A DNA stretch of 56,722 nucleotides from Armatimonadota bacterium (GTDB lineage: Bacteria; Armatimonadota; JAAZEB01). Shown one piece after another: positions 8,457 to 17,052 of this stretch; positions within the stretch are counted from its first letter, which is position 1, and each line of letters starts with the position of its first letter. The stretch is from contig JAAZEB010000153.1 in NCBI GenBank assembly GCA_012512505.1, forward strand, positions 1 to 56,722. Direction: 5' to 3'. Below the pieces are notes generated by a model. That model saw only the letters and a program-made list of their open reading frames with translations. It made no database searches and was not told where the DNA came from. Made by a program: the position numbers and the translations under genes.

Positions 8457-9887
8457 TCAGGGCACGATTGCTTCGTTGTTGTCGGCCACGATGCCGTTGA
8501 GCATGTAGCGCTGCAGGGCGAACTCCCCCTCCGGCCCATGCACGTGCAGCAGGTCGGCGGCCAGGAGGTGGCCCGGGGTCTCGCGGGAGAAGTGCAGGAT
8601 GGCCGCCGAGTAGGGCACCCCCTCGCGGGCATGGAAGTAGCGAGCGCCGGCGCCCCCGGTGGTGCCGGCCCCAATGAACACCGTCTGCGGCGTGCGCCTC
8701 ACCGCGGGACGGTGGTCGTGGCCGTAGAGAATGACCGGGGCGAGCCCCTTGAGGCGCTGGGCCAGGCGATGATGGTGAACCAGCAGCACGTCAGGCGGCT
8801 TCTCCAGCGTGGCAAGCTTCTGGCGGATCACCGCTTCCAGGGCGTCGAGGTCGTCAGGCGCGGCATCGACGCGGCCGTAACCCTCGCGCTCTGAGACCGG
8901 ATCGCCCCAGCCGAGGAAGCGGATCCCCTCGGTTTCTACGATCTCGCCGTCCAGCACGCGCACGCCGGGGATGCGGCTCACCGCGCGCAGCGTCGAGCGC
9001 GAGTCGTGGTTGCCGGAGATGAAAAGCTGCGGCACCGGGAGCCCGCGCAGCGGCTCAAGGAGCGCCTCCTCCACCTCGGTGCCGTAGTCAGTCAGATCGC
9101 CGGTGTTGACGATCAGATCGACGCGGAAGCGGAGGGCCAGCTTTTCGATGAAGCCGACCGCCAGCGGGTTGTTGTGGAGGTCGCTGATGTGCAGCACCCG
9201 CACGTCGGTATCGCGCGGCAGGCGCGGCCCGGAGTCGCCCAGGGAGGCGTAGAAACGGGCCAGGCTGGCAGTGATGGTGTCCATGCGGCCACGCAGCCGG
9301 TTGAGGCGCGCCAACCCATCGCGCGCGAAGCGCACCGCCCCGGGGGCTTCAGCCAGTGGCCCGGTGTAGCGCGGGCTGGCAAAGGCCCCCCGGTCAAACG
9401 TCAGGGCGATCATCACGAAGAGAATGGCGACGGCGCCCAGGCCGGCCAGGCCGGAGACGGCATGTCGCAGCAGTGGCCCGCGCAGAAGCAGCGCACTGGC
9501 CAGCGGACCCCCGAGCAGCGCCAGCAGCAGGATCCGGGCCGCGTAACCGCGGGCACTCCGCCGGGCACAGCGCTCCAGGTCGGCCACCACGCTGTTGGCG
9601 TCTGGCAGTTCGCGGGCCATCGCCCGGATCACCGGGGTGTTCAGCCGCGCCAACTCCACCGTCAGCCGCACCGGGGCACGATGCGTCCGCGCGGTGATCT
9701 CGCCGACTGGAGTGAGCACGATGGTGGTGTCGCCGCGCCACGCCGGCGCCACGGAGACGCGCACCCGCGCTGGCCCCCACGAATAGACCGCGCGGCCGAA
9801 GATCCACACCGCCAGCAGCGCCCCCAAGACGCCAACCACCGCGTGCAGTCCCCACTCCATCCCTCGTCTCGCCTTCAGCTTGCGCAT
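8457..9887 (-). CDS. Membrane-anchored metallophosphoesterase
   Basis: A 476-residue protein. The N-terminal half has hydrophobic segments near residues 12-35 and 115-165, with an extracytoplasmic-looking beta segment between them. The C-terminal half is a calcineurin-like phosphoesterase with the metal motifs HISDLHNN, VNTGDLTDYG, ISGNHDSR, LLVHHHRL and YGHDHRP, so the dinuclear metal site looks complete. Related anchored enzymes act on phospholipid or undecaprenyl intermediates, but the substrate cannot be read here. It converges on the flippase gene with a 9-bp gap. Confidence 0.85.
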   Translation of the reverse strand: MRKLKARRGMEWGLHAVVGVLGALLAVWIFGRAVYSWGPARVRVSVAPAWRGDTTIVLTPVGEITARTHRAPVRLTVELARLNTPVIRAMARELPDANSVVADLERCARRSARGYAARILLLALLGGPLASALLLRGPLLRHAVSGLAGLGAVAILFVMIALTFDRGAFASPRYTGPLAEAPGAVRFARDGLARLNRLRGRMDTITASLARFYASLGDSGPRLPRDTDVRVLHISDLHNNPLAVGFIEKLALRFRVDLIVNTGDLTDYGTEVEEALLEPLRGLPVPQLFISGNHDSRSTLRAVSRIPGVRVLDGEIVETEGIRFLGWGDPVSEREGYGRVDAAPDDLDALEAVIRQKLATLEKPPDVLLVHHHRLAQRLKGLAPVILYGHDHRPAVRRTPQTVFIGAGTTGGAGARYFHAREGVPYSAAILHFSRETPGHLLAADLLHVHGPEGEFALQRYMLNGIVADNNEAIVP

Positions 9888-9899
9888 GGCCGCCCTGTT

Positions 9900-9952
9900 G
9901 GAGTGATGCCATGCGGCAGCGACAGCTTCGCGCAGGGCGAGAGCATCACTCC
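9900..9952. terminator. Inverted repeat downstream of the DUF6785-like gene
   Basis: A perfect 10-bp inverted repeat, GGAGTGATGC ... GCATCACTCC, encloses 33 nt. It lies between the DUF6785-like gene and the phosphoesterase, both on the minus strand. The GGAGTG head resembles that of the BIME-like elements, but the inner hairpins are absent, so I treat it as a separate hairpin. Confidence 0.45.
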
Positions 9953-9998
9953 CTCCCTACGCAGCACCATCACCCCGGCATCGATCCCCTCCTGTCGG

Positions 9999-11954
9999 TC
10001 AGTTGAGGAAGAACATATTGCCTCGTTGGCCCGTGGCCAGATCGATCAGGAGCCAGAGCATCGCGGCGGTATACTCGCCGAGAACCAGCCCCAAGAAGAA
10101 AGGACGCGCGCGAGCGAAGGTGCGTTGCCCTCCCCAGCGCAAAATCGACGCTTTCAGCATCCAGCCAACCAGAATCGAGAACCAAAGCTGGATCATCGGC
10201 CACGAAGGCCCCATCACGAACCCGATTGGGTGAAGCTGCCACCAGACGAAGTGCATCCGCAGCCAGTAGAGCGCGTAGGTGACGGCGGAACCGATCACCA
10301 CGTAGGGCCAGTAACCCAGTGTCGCCGGCCGGGGGTTGGTCATCGCCGCCGCCAACGCCTGGCCAGGCTGCTGCGGACTGGCGATGGCGAACCAGCCGGA
10401 CATCCGCACCGCGCCATACTGATAGCCGAGGGCGATCACCACCACGCAGGAAACAACCGCCGCGACGACCACCGCGGCGAGCAGCGCCGGCGTGAGGCGG
10501 CGGCGGTCCAGCGCGGCGGTATCAGAGAGGCGGTAGGTGTCCAGCACGCTCGGCATCAGGAAGCCGCGCAGGTCGAAGATGAAAACGCGCTCCACCATAG
10601 AGAGCACAGTGAGGTTGGCCGGCCCGATGGCGGCGGAGCCGAGCGCGGCGCCGATCAAGCTGGTGGGCTGAAACGGCGCCTGGATGAAGAGGAGCCCGCC
10701 CTCGGAGACGAACCGCGTCAGCACCAGGGCCACGACGTAGAGGATCGCGATGGCGACGATCGGCACCAAAAAGGTCATCCCGGCGAACCAGCACCAGGCG
10801 CACATCCCGAGCGTGGTGAGCCCGAGCCCGACCACCGCCGCGCGATAGGAGAGCGGCTCGCCCGCGTCTTTGCCGGCCTTGTCGCCGCGCAGGGTGGCGG
10901 TCCACACGTCGCGCAGGTGTGGCCGGGCCAGCCAGAGCATCATCGCGGCCAGCACCACGAAGCCGCCCAGCATCTCGAACGCCTGGAACGACTGCACCGG
11001 GTAGTTCGCCATGTACTCGATCTGCATGCCGTAGGAGGCCGCCAGGGCAGATTGCAGCTTCGAGAGGAGGAAGAAGAGCCACAGACTGAGCGAGAGATCC
11101 GCGGCGAGGAGGAAGGAGAAGCCGATCACGCTGAAGTGCGTCCAGATCTGGAAGATGCCGATCTGGTTCCAGGGCCACGTCACCAGGTAGCTGTTGAGGT
11201 TATGCCGCAGCGGCACCTGGGGGAAGGTGGGGAAGTACATGTGGATGCTATTGATCGAGTGGATGATCGCCGGGATCGCGAAGCCGAGCCACATCAGGCG
11301 GCTGCGGAAGAAGGCAGAGCCGAAGCTGGGCACTGGGTCCGACCGCACCATCTCCGCGGGAAGCTGCACCAGCGGGAACGCCAGGCGCTCCCGGTCCACC
11401 CATTGGCGGCGCAGGATGGTGCCGATGCAGAAGTAGGCAGCGAACAACAGCAAGGCGAAGATGAGCCAGGCCGCCACCGGCAAAATCCAGGCGGCCCAGG
11501 GGATCGCCTCGCCATGGAACAGCCCCTGGTAGTAGCCGCGGCTCACCGCCTGCTGTCCGGCAGGGTTGGCCGGGTCGAACGGCACCATCCACTTTGGGAG
11601 GTACTTGTAGAACAGCTCGCCCCAGCGGTTCTCCGGGGTGGAGAAGTAGTTGATCCCCGCCAGCGTCGGGATCAGGTAGGCGGCCAGGCCGAAGGAGGGG
11701 ATGCCGGCGCCGACCAGCATCATCCCGTAGATGGCAACCAGCTCGTGCCGCTTCAGGCCCAGCCGGGGGCTCAGCCGGCGCAGCGCCGTGTTGAGGCCGG
11801 CCACGAGAACCAGGAAGAGAACGAGGGCGCCAATCGGCAGGTGGCACGAGGCAAGCCAGGTGCTTTGGACCAGGAGATCCGCCAGCGGCGTCGCCACGCA
11901 CAGCAGGACAACGCACACCAGTCCAACGGCAAAGGCGCGCAGAGTGATGGGCAC
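9999..11954 (-). CDS. Large polytopic membrane protein (DUF6785/DUF6784-like)
   Basis: A 651-residue protein with about 14 hydrophobic helices. Its soluble loops are aromatic-rich (NYFSTPENRWGELFYKYLPKW; LRRQWVDRERLAFPLVQLP). This matches the DUF6785/DUF6784 family common in Planctomycetes and Armatimonadota, whose fold recalls oligopeptide transporters. Transport function is inference. GTG 11954 follows GGAG with 8-base spacing; the ATG at 11959 is out of frame. A near-consensus promoter at 11999-12028 gives a leader of about 38 nt. A 999-codon frame open on the opposite strand is a shadow of this gene. Confidence 0.75.
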   Translation of the reverse strand: MPITLRAFAVGLVCVVLLCVATPLADLLVQSTWLASCHLPIGALVLFLVLVAGLNTALRRLSPRLGLKRHELVAIYGMMLVGAGIPSFGLAAYLIPTLAGINYFSTPENRWGELFYKYLPKWMVPFDPANPAGQQAVSRGYYQGLFHGEAIPWAAWILPVAAWLIFALLLFAAYFCIGTILRRQWVDRERLAFPLVQLPAEMVRSDPVPSFGSAFFRSRLMWLGFAIPAIIHSINSIHMYFPTFPQVPLRHNLNSYLVTWPWNQIGIFQIWTHFSVIGFSFLLAADLSLSLWLFFLLSKLQSALAASYGMQIEYMANYPVQSFQAFEMLGGFVVLAAMMLWLARPHLRDVWTATLRGDKAGKDAGEPLSYRAAVVGLGLTTLGMCAWCWFAGMTFLVPIVAIAILYVVALVLTRFVSEGGLLFIQAPFQPTSLIGAALGSAAIGPANLTVLSMVERVFIFDLRGFLMPSVLDTYRLSDTAALDRRRLTPALLAAVVVAAVVSCVVVIALGYQYGAVRMSGWFAIASPQQPGQALAAAMTNPRPATLGYWPYVVIGSAVTYALYWLRMHFVWWQLHPIGFVMGPSWPMIQLWFSILVGWMLKASILRWGGQRTFARARPFFLGLVLGEYTAAMLWLLIDLATGQRGNMFFLN

Positions 11955-11998
11955 GGCATGTCTCCGGTGGGAAAGGCGAGGGGCGGTTGCCCCGCCCC

Positions 11999-12028
11999 AT
12001 TATAGCGGACCAGGCGCGTCGGGGTCAA
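11999..12028 (-). promoter_or_regulatory. Sigma70 promoter for the DUF6785-like gene
   Basis: On the minus strand, TTGACC (12023-12028) is 18 bp from a perfect TATAAT (11999-12004). It is back to back with the promoter at 12050-12079. Confidence 0.8.
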
Positions 12029-12049
12029 TCGAATGGTGTGGAACTTGCA

Positions 12050-12079
12050 TTGACACCTGCGCTGGAACCCCCGTATAAT
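12050..12079 (+). promoter_or_regulatory. Full-consensus sigma70 promoter
   Basis: TTGACA (12050-12055), an 18-bp spacer, then TATAAT (12074-12079): both hexamers are perfect. The expected start near 12086 leaves only about 18 nt before ATG 12104, so the leader is very short. Confidence 0.85.
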
Positions 12080-12103
12080 GCAGAGGAGAGGCTGGACAGC
12101 CAG

Positions 12104-12985
12104 ATGCGCGCGCGGTCGCTGAAGCTACTCGCCGGCTTGCTAGTGCTGGTGATCGGGGTGTGGGGAGTGAGCCGCATAGGCCGTGCCCGGCCGGAGACTG
12201 GGGGCACGGTGGCCTCGGCACGCCCGGACCCCGGGCAAACACTCACCATCACGCCCAACCGCGCTCCCGGCATGGTGGCGCCCCAACCGGTGACCTCCCC
12301 GGCGCGCCGGCCGCCACCGCCCGACCCGCTGAGCTATGATCCCTGGCTGAGCGCGGCACCCCCGGTGCAGACCACGCCACGCCAACCGCAGAGCCCGTCT
12401 GGCCGCCTCAGTGCCACCCCGCCGGCGCGGCCGTACTCCGGGATGCGCCTGCCTGCCTCTGCCGCCGCCACGCCGCGCCCGGCAAGCCCGGTGACGATCA
12501 CGCCCCAGCGGCCCGCGACGCCGGCCGCGCCCTTGGCCGCGACCCCACCGCCGGCGCGTCCAGCCGGTCGGGTGACGGCTGTTGGCCCGCTCGGCTTCCA
12601 GGAGGAGCCGAGTGACCAGCGCGCGCCGCTGCTGATCATGGAGAACGCCGAAAACGCGACGATGACGATCACCCTCACCGGGCCAAAGAGCTATCGCCGG
12701 CAACTGGCGCCCGGCAGCATCGTCCAACTGGAGATCGAGCCGGGCTACTACCAGGCCCAGGTGCGTTCCTCGGCGCTGGGCAGCGTGCCCAACCGGGGCG
12801 CCGGCGAGTTTCGGGCGTTCAACCGCTACTACGCGCGCTGGCAGGCGGTGCCCCTCGGCGAGAAGACACCGCTGCGCCTGGGTGAGCTAGCGAAGGAACG
12901 CCCGGCCGAGCTGCCCGCGGCGTCCCCTACCATCGAGGAAACTCCCGAGGAGCCGCTGGTCAAGCCGGTGCCCGAGACACCGTAG
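12104..12985 (+). CDS. Membrane-anchored proline-rich protein
   Basis: A 293-residue protein. One N-terminal hydrophobic helix (LKLLAGLLVLVIGVWGVS) acts as an uncleaved anchor or signal. Residues about 30-190 are a low-complexity Pro/Ala/Thr linker with recurring ITPxxP and TPRP units. A beta-rich domain follows (about 195-265: ENAENATMTITLTGPKSYRR ... GYYQAQVRSSA), then an acidic/proline tail. The domain order suggests a periplasm- or wall-spanning stalk. ATG 12104 is chosen because the upstream open frame to 11987 would cross the promoter. No family recognised. Confidence 0.65.
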   Translation: MRARSLKLLAGLLVLVIGVWGVSRIGRARPETGGTVASARPDPGQTLTITPNRAPGMVAPQPVTSPARRPPPPDPLSYDPWLSAAPPVQTTPRQPQSPSGRLSATPPARPYSGMRLPASAAATPRPASPVTITPQRPATPAAPLAATPPPARPAGRVTAVGPLGFQEEPSDQRAPLLIMENAENATMTITLTGPKSYRRQLAPGSIVQLEIEPGYYQAQVRSSALGSVPNRGAGEFRAFNRYYARWQAVPLGEKTPLRLGELAKERPAELPAASPTIEETPEEPLVKPVPETP

Positions 12986-13084
12986 CACACCCCCTGGCAG
13001 CCTACCTCAAGTTTGGCAAGTGCCCGCCGATAATACGTACGAGCGCTGTGCCCTACAGCGTCCTCTCGGGAGGGATATCCAGGC

Positions 13085-14146
13085 GTGCTCGTACTGCTTC
13101 TGGCGGCACTGCTGTCGCTTTCCCTGAGCCCTTTGGCGCGGGCGGCGGAGTTCGCACCGACGGCCTATTACAACGTGAACCCCTACGACGACACGGTGCT
13201 GGGCGCCGGCCTGTCGTGGCGGGGCCAGTGGAACCACACGGAGGTGGACCTGGGCTACTCGACCGCCCAAAGCGAGGCCCGCGGCCGTTTCCACTACTGG
13301 AACGACGTCGGCCTGGGCGCCCGCGGTGGCTTCGACCTCCAGGTGTTCCACGAAGTGCAGGCGCGCTCCGACCTCGTGCCGCTGATCCAGCACGGGTTCT
13401 ACGAGGGGCACACCGGCGGCATCATCACCGCTTACCGCCGCCTCGGCTACCATGAGGTGGGCATGGTCTCGCTGATCAGCGACCGGGTGTGGCCGCTGCC
13501 GGCGCGCGGCAACCTGATCGCCACCGAGCGCGACCGCGTCTACTCGCTGCGCCTGGCCTATCAGCGCGACACCCGCGAGGATCGCTTCAACCCACGCACC
13601 GGCGGGCGCACCGAGGTGGCAGCCACCCAGGCGGCGCGCGTCTTCGGCGGCACCCGCTCCTACCTGGTCTCCACGCTTCACTGGACGCGCTACCAGGCGC
13701 TGGGAGAGCGAGGCGCTTTGGCCTGGAGATTGCACACCGCGGCTACTGCCGGCGGGCTGCCGGAGCAGCGACGCCTGGGCCTGCCCGGCGCTGGCGTGCG
13801 CGGTTACGACTTCGTGACGGCGGAGGACCGGGTGAATGACCCCGGTACGTTCGTGACCGTGGCCAACGCCGAAGTGCGCCTGCCGGTGCTGCCCCGCGAG
13901 AACATCTCGCTGGGAATGCTCGGCACGCTGATGCACCTACAGGTGGCCGCCTTCGCCGACGTGGGAACCGCCAGGCAAGCCGGCTCCTCCTGGATTGTGC
14001 GCGGCGGCGTCGGCCTGGGGGTGCGGGCGCCACTGGTGGCGCTAGGGCGCGTGCCGATGATCGTGCGCCTGGATGTGGCCCAGGGCCTCACCCGGACGGG
14101 CCGGCTGAGCACCTACGTACTGCTCACCGCGCCGGAGCTGTTCTGA
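13085..14146 (+). CDS. Omp85/BamA-family outer-membrane barrel protein
   Basis: A 353-residue protein with a signal peptide (LVLLLAALLSLSLSPLARA). It contains only a beta-barrel of the bacterial surface antigen (PF01103) type; no POTRA domains are present. Supporting segments are YQRDTREDRFNPRTGGRTEV, LPGAGVRGYDF (the family's barrel motif) and the GGVGLGVRAPL / VRLDVAQGL strands near the C-terminus. It ends in Phe, as outer-membrane proteins commonly do. GTG 13085 follows GGGAGGG with about 10-base spacing. Lacking POTRA domains, it is unlikely to be BamA itself. It is direct evidence for an outer membrane. Confidence 0.8.
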   Translation: MLVLLLAALLSLSLSPLARAAEFAPTAYYNVNPYDDTVLGAGLSWRGQWNHTEVDLGYSTAQSEARGRFHYWNDVGLGARGGFDLQVFHEVQARSDLVPLIQHGFYEGHTGGIITAYRRLGYHEVGMVSLISDRVWPLPARGNLIATERDRVYSLRLAYQRDTREDRFNPRTGGRTEVAATQAARVFGGTRSYLVSTLHWTRYQALGERGALAWRLHTAATAGGLPEQRRLGLPGAGVRGYDFVTAEDRVNDPGTFVTVANAEVRLPVLPRENISLGMLGTLMHLQVAAFADVGTARQAGSSWIVRGGVGLGVRAPLVALGRVPMIVRLDVAQGLTRTGRLSTYVLLTAPELF

Positions 14147-14179
14147 GGCCGGCAGCGGCGCGGCAAGGCGTATGATTTG

Positions 14180-14221
14180 GGCCGCGCGAGGCTGAATGCC
14201 GGCCCAGCGCCTCGCGCGGCC
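14180..14221. terminator. Bidirectional terminator hairpin
   Basis: A perfect 13-bp stem, GGCCGCGCGAGGC / GCCTCGCGCGGCC, with a 16-nt loop. It sits between two convergent genes (barrel protein and GlsB-like), where it can end both transcripts. Confidence 0.75.
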
Positions 14222-14259
14222 GGACAAACCAACGGCGCCGGTGCTGGGTCACCACCCGT

Positions 14260-14523
14260 CTACGCGGTGGCGCGCCGGCCAAACACGGCGTGGTAGATGA
14301 ACAGCAGGATGACGGCGCCGATGACTGCCACCAGGATGCTCCATAGGTTCAGGCCCGTGGCCCCGGCAAACCCGAGCGCGGAGAAGATCCAGCCGCCGAC
14401 GATGGCCCCGAGGATGCCGACCAGCAGATCGGCCAGCAGCCCTCCAGGCTCATTCCCGGGGACGAGCGCGCGGGCGATCAGGCCGGCGATCAGGCCCACG
14501 ATGATCCATGCCAGAATAGACAT
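14260..14523 (-). CDS. GlsB/YeaQ/YmgE family stress-response membrane protein
   Basis: An 87-residue, three-helix, glycine-rich membrane protein. It begins MSILAWIIVGLIAGLIAR and has the family's VPGNEPGGLLADLLVGILGA glycine-zipper region, historically called transglycosylase-associated protein. The start ATG 14523 follows GGGGGAGGAAAG; the open frame 15 codons further upstream lacks a site. Members are often induced by acid or envelope stress; the biochemical function is unknown. Confidence 0.9.
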   Translation of the reverse strand: MSILAWIIVGLIAGLIARALVPGNEPGGLLADLLVGILGAIVGGWIFSALGFAGATGLNLWSILVAVIGAVILLFIYHAVFGRRATA

Positions 14524-14645
14524 CGCCTTTCCTCCCCCGCGACTCTTCCCGGCCGGCTGGCCGGTCAAACCAGCGGCGGGGAGGATCGGCAGGCCCGGCG
14601 GCCATCGAACGTGCAGGGCTTTGGCACCCGGGGCGGGGAGAAGCG

Positions 14646-15470
14646 ATGCAGGTTGAGTTTTGGGGCACCCGCGGGTCGGTCGCGGCGCCCGGTCCGTTCA
14701 CCGTCCGCTATGGCGGAAACACCTCTTGCGTTGCCGTCACGCTCACCGACGGCACGCTGCTGGTGCTAGACGCCGGCACCGGCATCCGCCGGCTCGGCCA
14801 CGCCCTGGCCGCCCGACCGCCGGTGACCGTTCACCTCTTCCTCAGCCACTGCCACTGGGATCACATCCAGGGCTTCCCCTTCTTCGCGCCGGCCTACTGC
14901 CCCAACGCCCACCTGTCCATCTACGGCTATCCCGCCGCCCGCCAAAAGATCCGCAAGACGATGACCGACCAGATGGAAGGCGCCTACTTCCCGGTGGACT
15001 TTTCCCAGTTGAGCGCCAAGATCGAGTTCATCGACTTGTGGCAGGACACGCTGCGACTGGGAACCTCGCGGATCACCCTGGTGGAGACGAACCACCCCGG
15101 CGGTGGGGTGGGGTTCCGCATCCAGGAGGGCGACCGCAGTCTGGTGTACCTCACCGACAACGAGCTGGGCACGGCCGGCAACGGGCGTTTCACCGGCTTC
15201 TGCCACGGCGCCACGCTGCTGATCCACGACGCGCACTACACCCCGGAGGAGATGGAGACGCACCGCGGCTGGGGACACTCCTCCTACCAGGAGGTACTGG
15301 CGCTGGCGCGCGCCGCCGAGGTGCAGCAGGTGGCGCTGTTCCACCACGATCCGGAGCGCACCGACGACGCCATCGATGCCATGGTGGCTGCCTGCCGGGC
15401 CGAGATGGCGCGGCGAGGGGATCGCTTCACCTGCTTTGCCGCCGCGGAAGGAGCGGTGCTCTCGCTGTGA
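14646..15470 (+). CDS. MBL-fold metallohydrolase (phosphodiesterase-like)
   Basis: A 274-residue metallo-beta-lactamase-fold enzyme. It opens with MQVEFWGTRGS and YGGNTSCV, carries the metal motif SHCHWDHIQG (HxHxDH), and has later ligands in TNHPGG, LTDNE and FHHDPERTDD. This matches the PhnP/RNase Z-like group that hydrolyses phosphodiesters, often signalling nucleotides or RNA. It overlaps the next gene by 4 bp (GTGA), implying translational coupling. Substrate unknown. Confidence 0.85.
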   Translation: MQVEFWGTRGSVAAPGPFTVRYGGNTSCVAVTLTDGTLLVLDAGTGIRRLGHALAARPPVTVHLFLSHCHWDHIQGFPFFAPAYCPNAHLSIYGYPAARQKIRKTMTDQMEGAYFPVDFSQLSAKIEFIDLWQDTLRLGTSRITLVETNHPGGGVGFRIQEGDRSLVYLTDNELGTAGNGRFTGFCHGATLLIHDAHYTPEEMETHRGWGHSSYQEVLALARAAEVQQVALFHHDPERTDDAIDAMVAACRAEMARRGDRFTCFAAAEGAVLSL

Positions 15471-16519
15471 GACGCGCCGCGTGGTGGCGCCCGACCGGGT
15501 GGGTCCTCGGCTGCCTGGCCCTGGCCGTGCAGCGCTGGGCACCACCGCAGTTCGCCGAGGAGTGGTACGCCCGCCGGCTCTATCCTCCGCTCGCCAGCGC
15601 GCTGGCCGCCCTCAACCGGCAGGTTCCCTTCTCCCTGGCGGAGGTGCTAGTCGTCCTGCTGGCGCTGTTGGGGTGGGTGCTGTGGCCGCGGCCGGGCCGG
15701 GCCCGTCGGGGGCTGGCGGCGCTGGCCGCGCTGACGGCGGGGATCGGCTGGGGCCTCTTCGCCTTCTCTGCCCTATGGGGAGTGAACTACCGCCGGCCGC
15801 CACTGGCACAGCGCCTCGGCATCCCGGTTGGCGGCACCCCCAACGACCTGGCGCGCACGGCGCGCTGGCTGGCGCGTGAGACGGTCCGGTTGGCGCCCTC
15901 CGGGCCGGCGGAGGCGCCCACCGCCCTGCCCTACTCGCTCTCGGAGCTGGATGCCCGCATTGAGGCGGCCTACGCCCGGGTGGAGGAGTTGGGCGCCCTG
16001 CCCCGCCGCCGCCTCGGCCCGGCCAAGCCGGTGCTGGCCTCGGGGCTGCTGTGCCGCCTCGGGCTGTCCGGGATCTACAGCCCGTTCACCGGCGAACCCA
16101 ACTACAACCGACTGCAGCCGGCCACCGACCTTCCCTTCGCCATCGCCCACGAGAAGGCGCATCAGCGCGGCATCGCCCCCGAGGATGAGGCGAACTTCGC
16201 CGCGTTCCTGGCCCTCCACACCTCGCCCGACCGCTATCTGCGCTACAGCGCCGCGCTGCACGCCGCCGGCTACGTCCTTGGCGCCCTGGCCCACGCCGAC
16301 CCGCAGGCCTATGCCCGCCTCCTCCCGCTGGTGGCCGGCCGGCCGGTGGCCGATTGGTCACGCTCGCAGGCGTTCTGGCAGCGCCACTGCGGCCCGGCAC
16401 AGCGCGTGTCGCAGCGGGTGAACGACCTCTACTTGCGGGCCAATCGCGTGCCCGGCGGCATCCAAAGCTACGGCGCCGTCACCGACCTCCTCGTCGGCTA
16501 CCACCGCGCCCGGCGCTGA
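15467..16519 (+). CDS. DUF3810 family membrane metallopeptidase-like protein
   Basis: A 350-residue protein. Two to three N-terminal hydrophobic segments (about residues 10-25, 55-75, 85-105) precede a soluble domain. That domain has YSPFTGEPNYN and the zinc-peptidase-like AIAHEKAHQRGIAPEDEANF (HExxH variant HEKAH plus a downstream acidic helix), characteristic of DUF3810. GTG 15467 overlaps the previous stop by 4 bp. Proteolytic activity is inferred from the motif only. Confidence 0.8.
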   Translation: MRRAAWWRPTGWVLGCLALAVQRWAPPQFAEEWYARRLYPPLASALAALNRQVPFSLAEVLVVLLALLGWVLWPRPGRARRGLAALAALTAGIGWGLFAFSALWGVNYRRPPLAQRLGIPVGGTPNDLARTARWLARETVRLAPSGPAEAPTALPYSLSELDARIEAAYARVEELGALPRRRLGPAKPVLASGLLCRLGLSGIYSPFTGEPNYNRLQPATDLPFAIAHEKAHQRGIAPEDEANFAAFLALHTSPDRYLRYSAALHAAGYVLGALAHADPQAYARLLPLVAGRPVADWSRSQAFWQRHCGPAQRVSQRVNDLYLRANRVPGGIQSYGAVTDLLVGYHRARR

Positions 16520-16540
16520 CGTGTTTGCGGCGCGGCGGCA

Positions 16541-16555
16541 CCGGGGATACCCCGG
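16541..16555. terminator. Short hairpin between DUF3810 and VOC genes
   Basis: A perfect 6-bp stem, CCGGGG-ATA-CCCCGG, with a tight 3-nt loop. It is short and has no T-tract, so a terminator role is weakly supported. Confidence 0.3.
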
Positions 16556-16578
16556 GTAGCGCATGAGGAGGCTCACCC

Positions 16579-17007
16579 ATGGCAGTGAAGGTGTTCGGCA
16601 TGAACCACGTCGCCCTGGAGGTCACCGACGTAGAGGCAGCGGTTCGCTTCTACCAGGAGGTGTTCGATCTCCCGCCGCCCGAGGAGGGTGAGGGGCAGGC
16701 GTTCTTCCGCATCGGCAAGCACCAGTTCCTGGCGATCTTCGTGGTGGACCAAATCGCGGAGACCAAGTGGCGTCACTTCGGGATCATCGTCACCGACGAC
16801 GACGAGATCGCCAAGGTGCGCGAGCGCGTGCAGGCCCGGGGCTGCCGGCTCAACCCCGGCTTCGCCTGCGACTTCTACGATCCCTGGGGCAACCGCATCC
16901 AGGTGGTAGACCTGTCGGTGGTTTCCCCCTACTGGCGCCTGGGCCGGGTGCGCATGGAGGAGGAAGAGCACGGCTGGTCTGCCGACCAGCCGCTCGGCAG
17001 GCGCTGA
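16579..17007 (+). CDS. VOC (glyoxalase/bleomycin-resistance) family protein
   Basis: A 142-residue protein with paired beta-alpha-beta-beta-beta units. It begins FGMNHVALEVTDVEAAVRFY (first metal His), and the second half includes WRHFGIIVTDDDEI and CDFYDPWGNRIQVVDLS, where DPWGNRIQ is the typical C-terminal motif. It probably binds a divalent metal, but the reaction (isomerase, dioxygenase or binding protein) cannot be told. GAGGAGG precedes the ATG. Confidence 0.85.
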   Translation: MAVKVFGMNHVALEVTDVEAAVRFYQEVFDLPPPEEGEGQAFFRIGKHQFLAIFVVDQIAETKWRHFGIIVTDDDEIAKVRERVQARGCRLNPGFACDFYDPWGNRIQVVDLSVVSPYWRLGRVRMEEEEHGWSADQPLGRR

Positions 17008-17052
17008 GGGGGCGCTCCCTGCCCGTTCGCTCGCCGCCGCGGCCGGCCTGGC

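Noticed and set aside
9006-12005. 999-codon open frame on the plus strand
   Set aside because: It is antisense to the DUF6785-like membrane protein and phosphoesterase genes. Its translation is low-complexity (His/Arg/Gln/Pro-rich) with no domain, typical of GC-rich shadow frames.
13013-13034. Promoter for the Omp85-like gene (TTGGCA ... GATAAT)
   Set aside because: The hexamers are only 10 bp apart, too close for sigma70; only the -10-like box is plausible.
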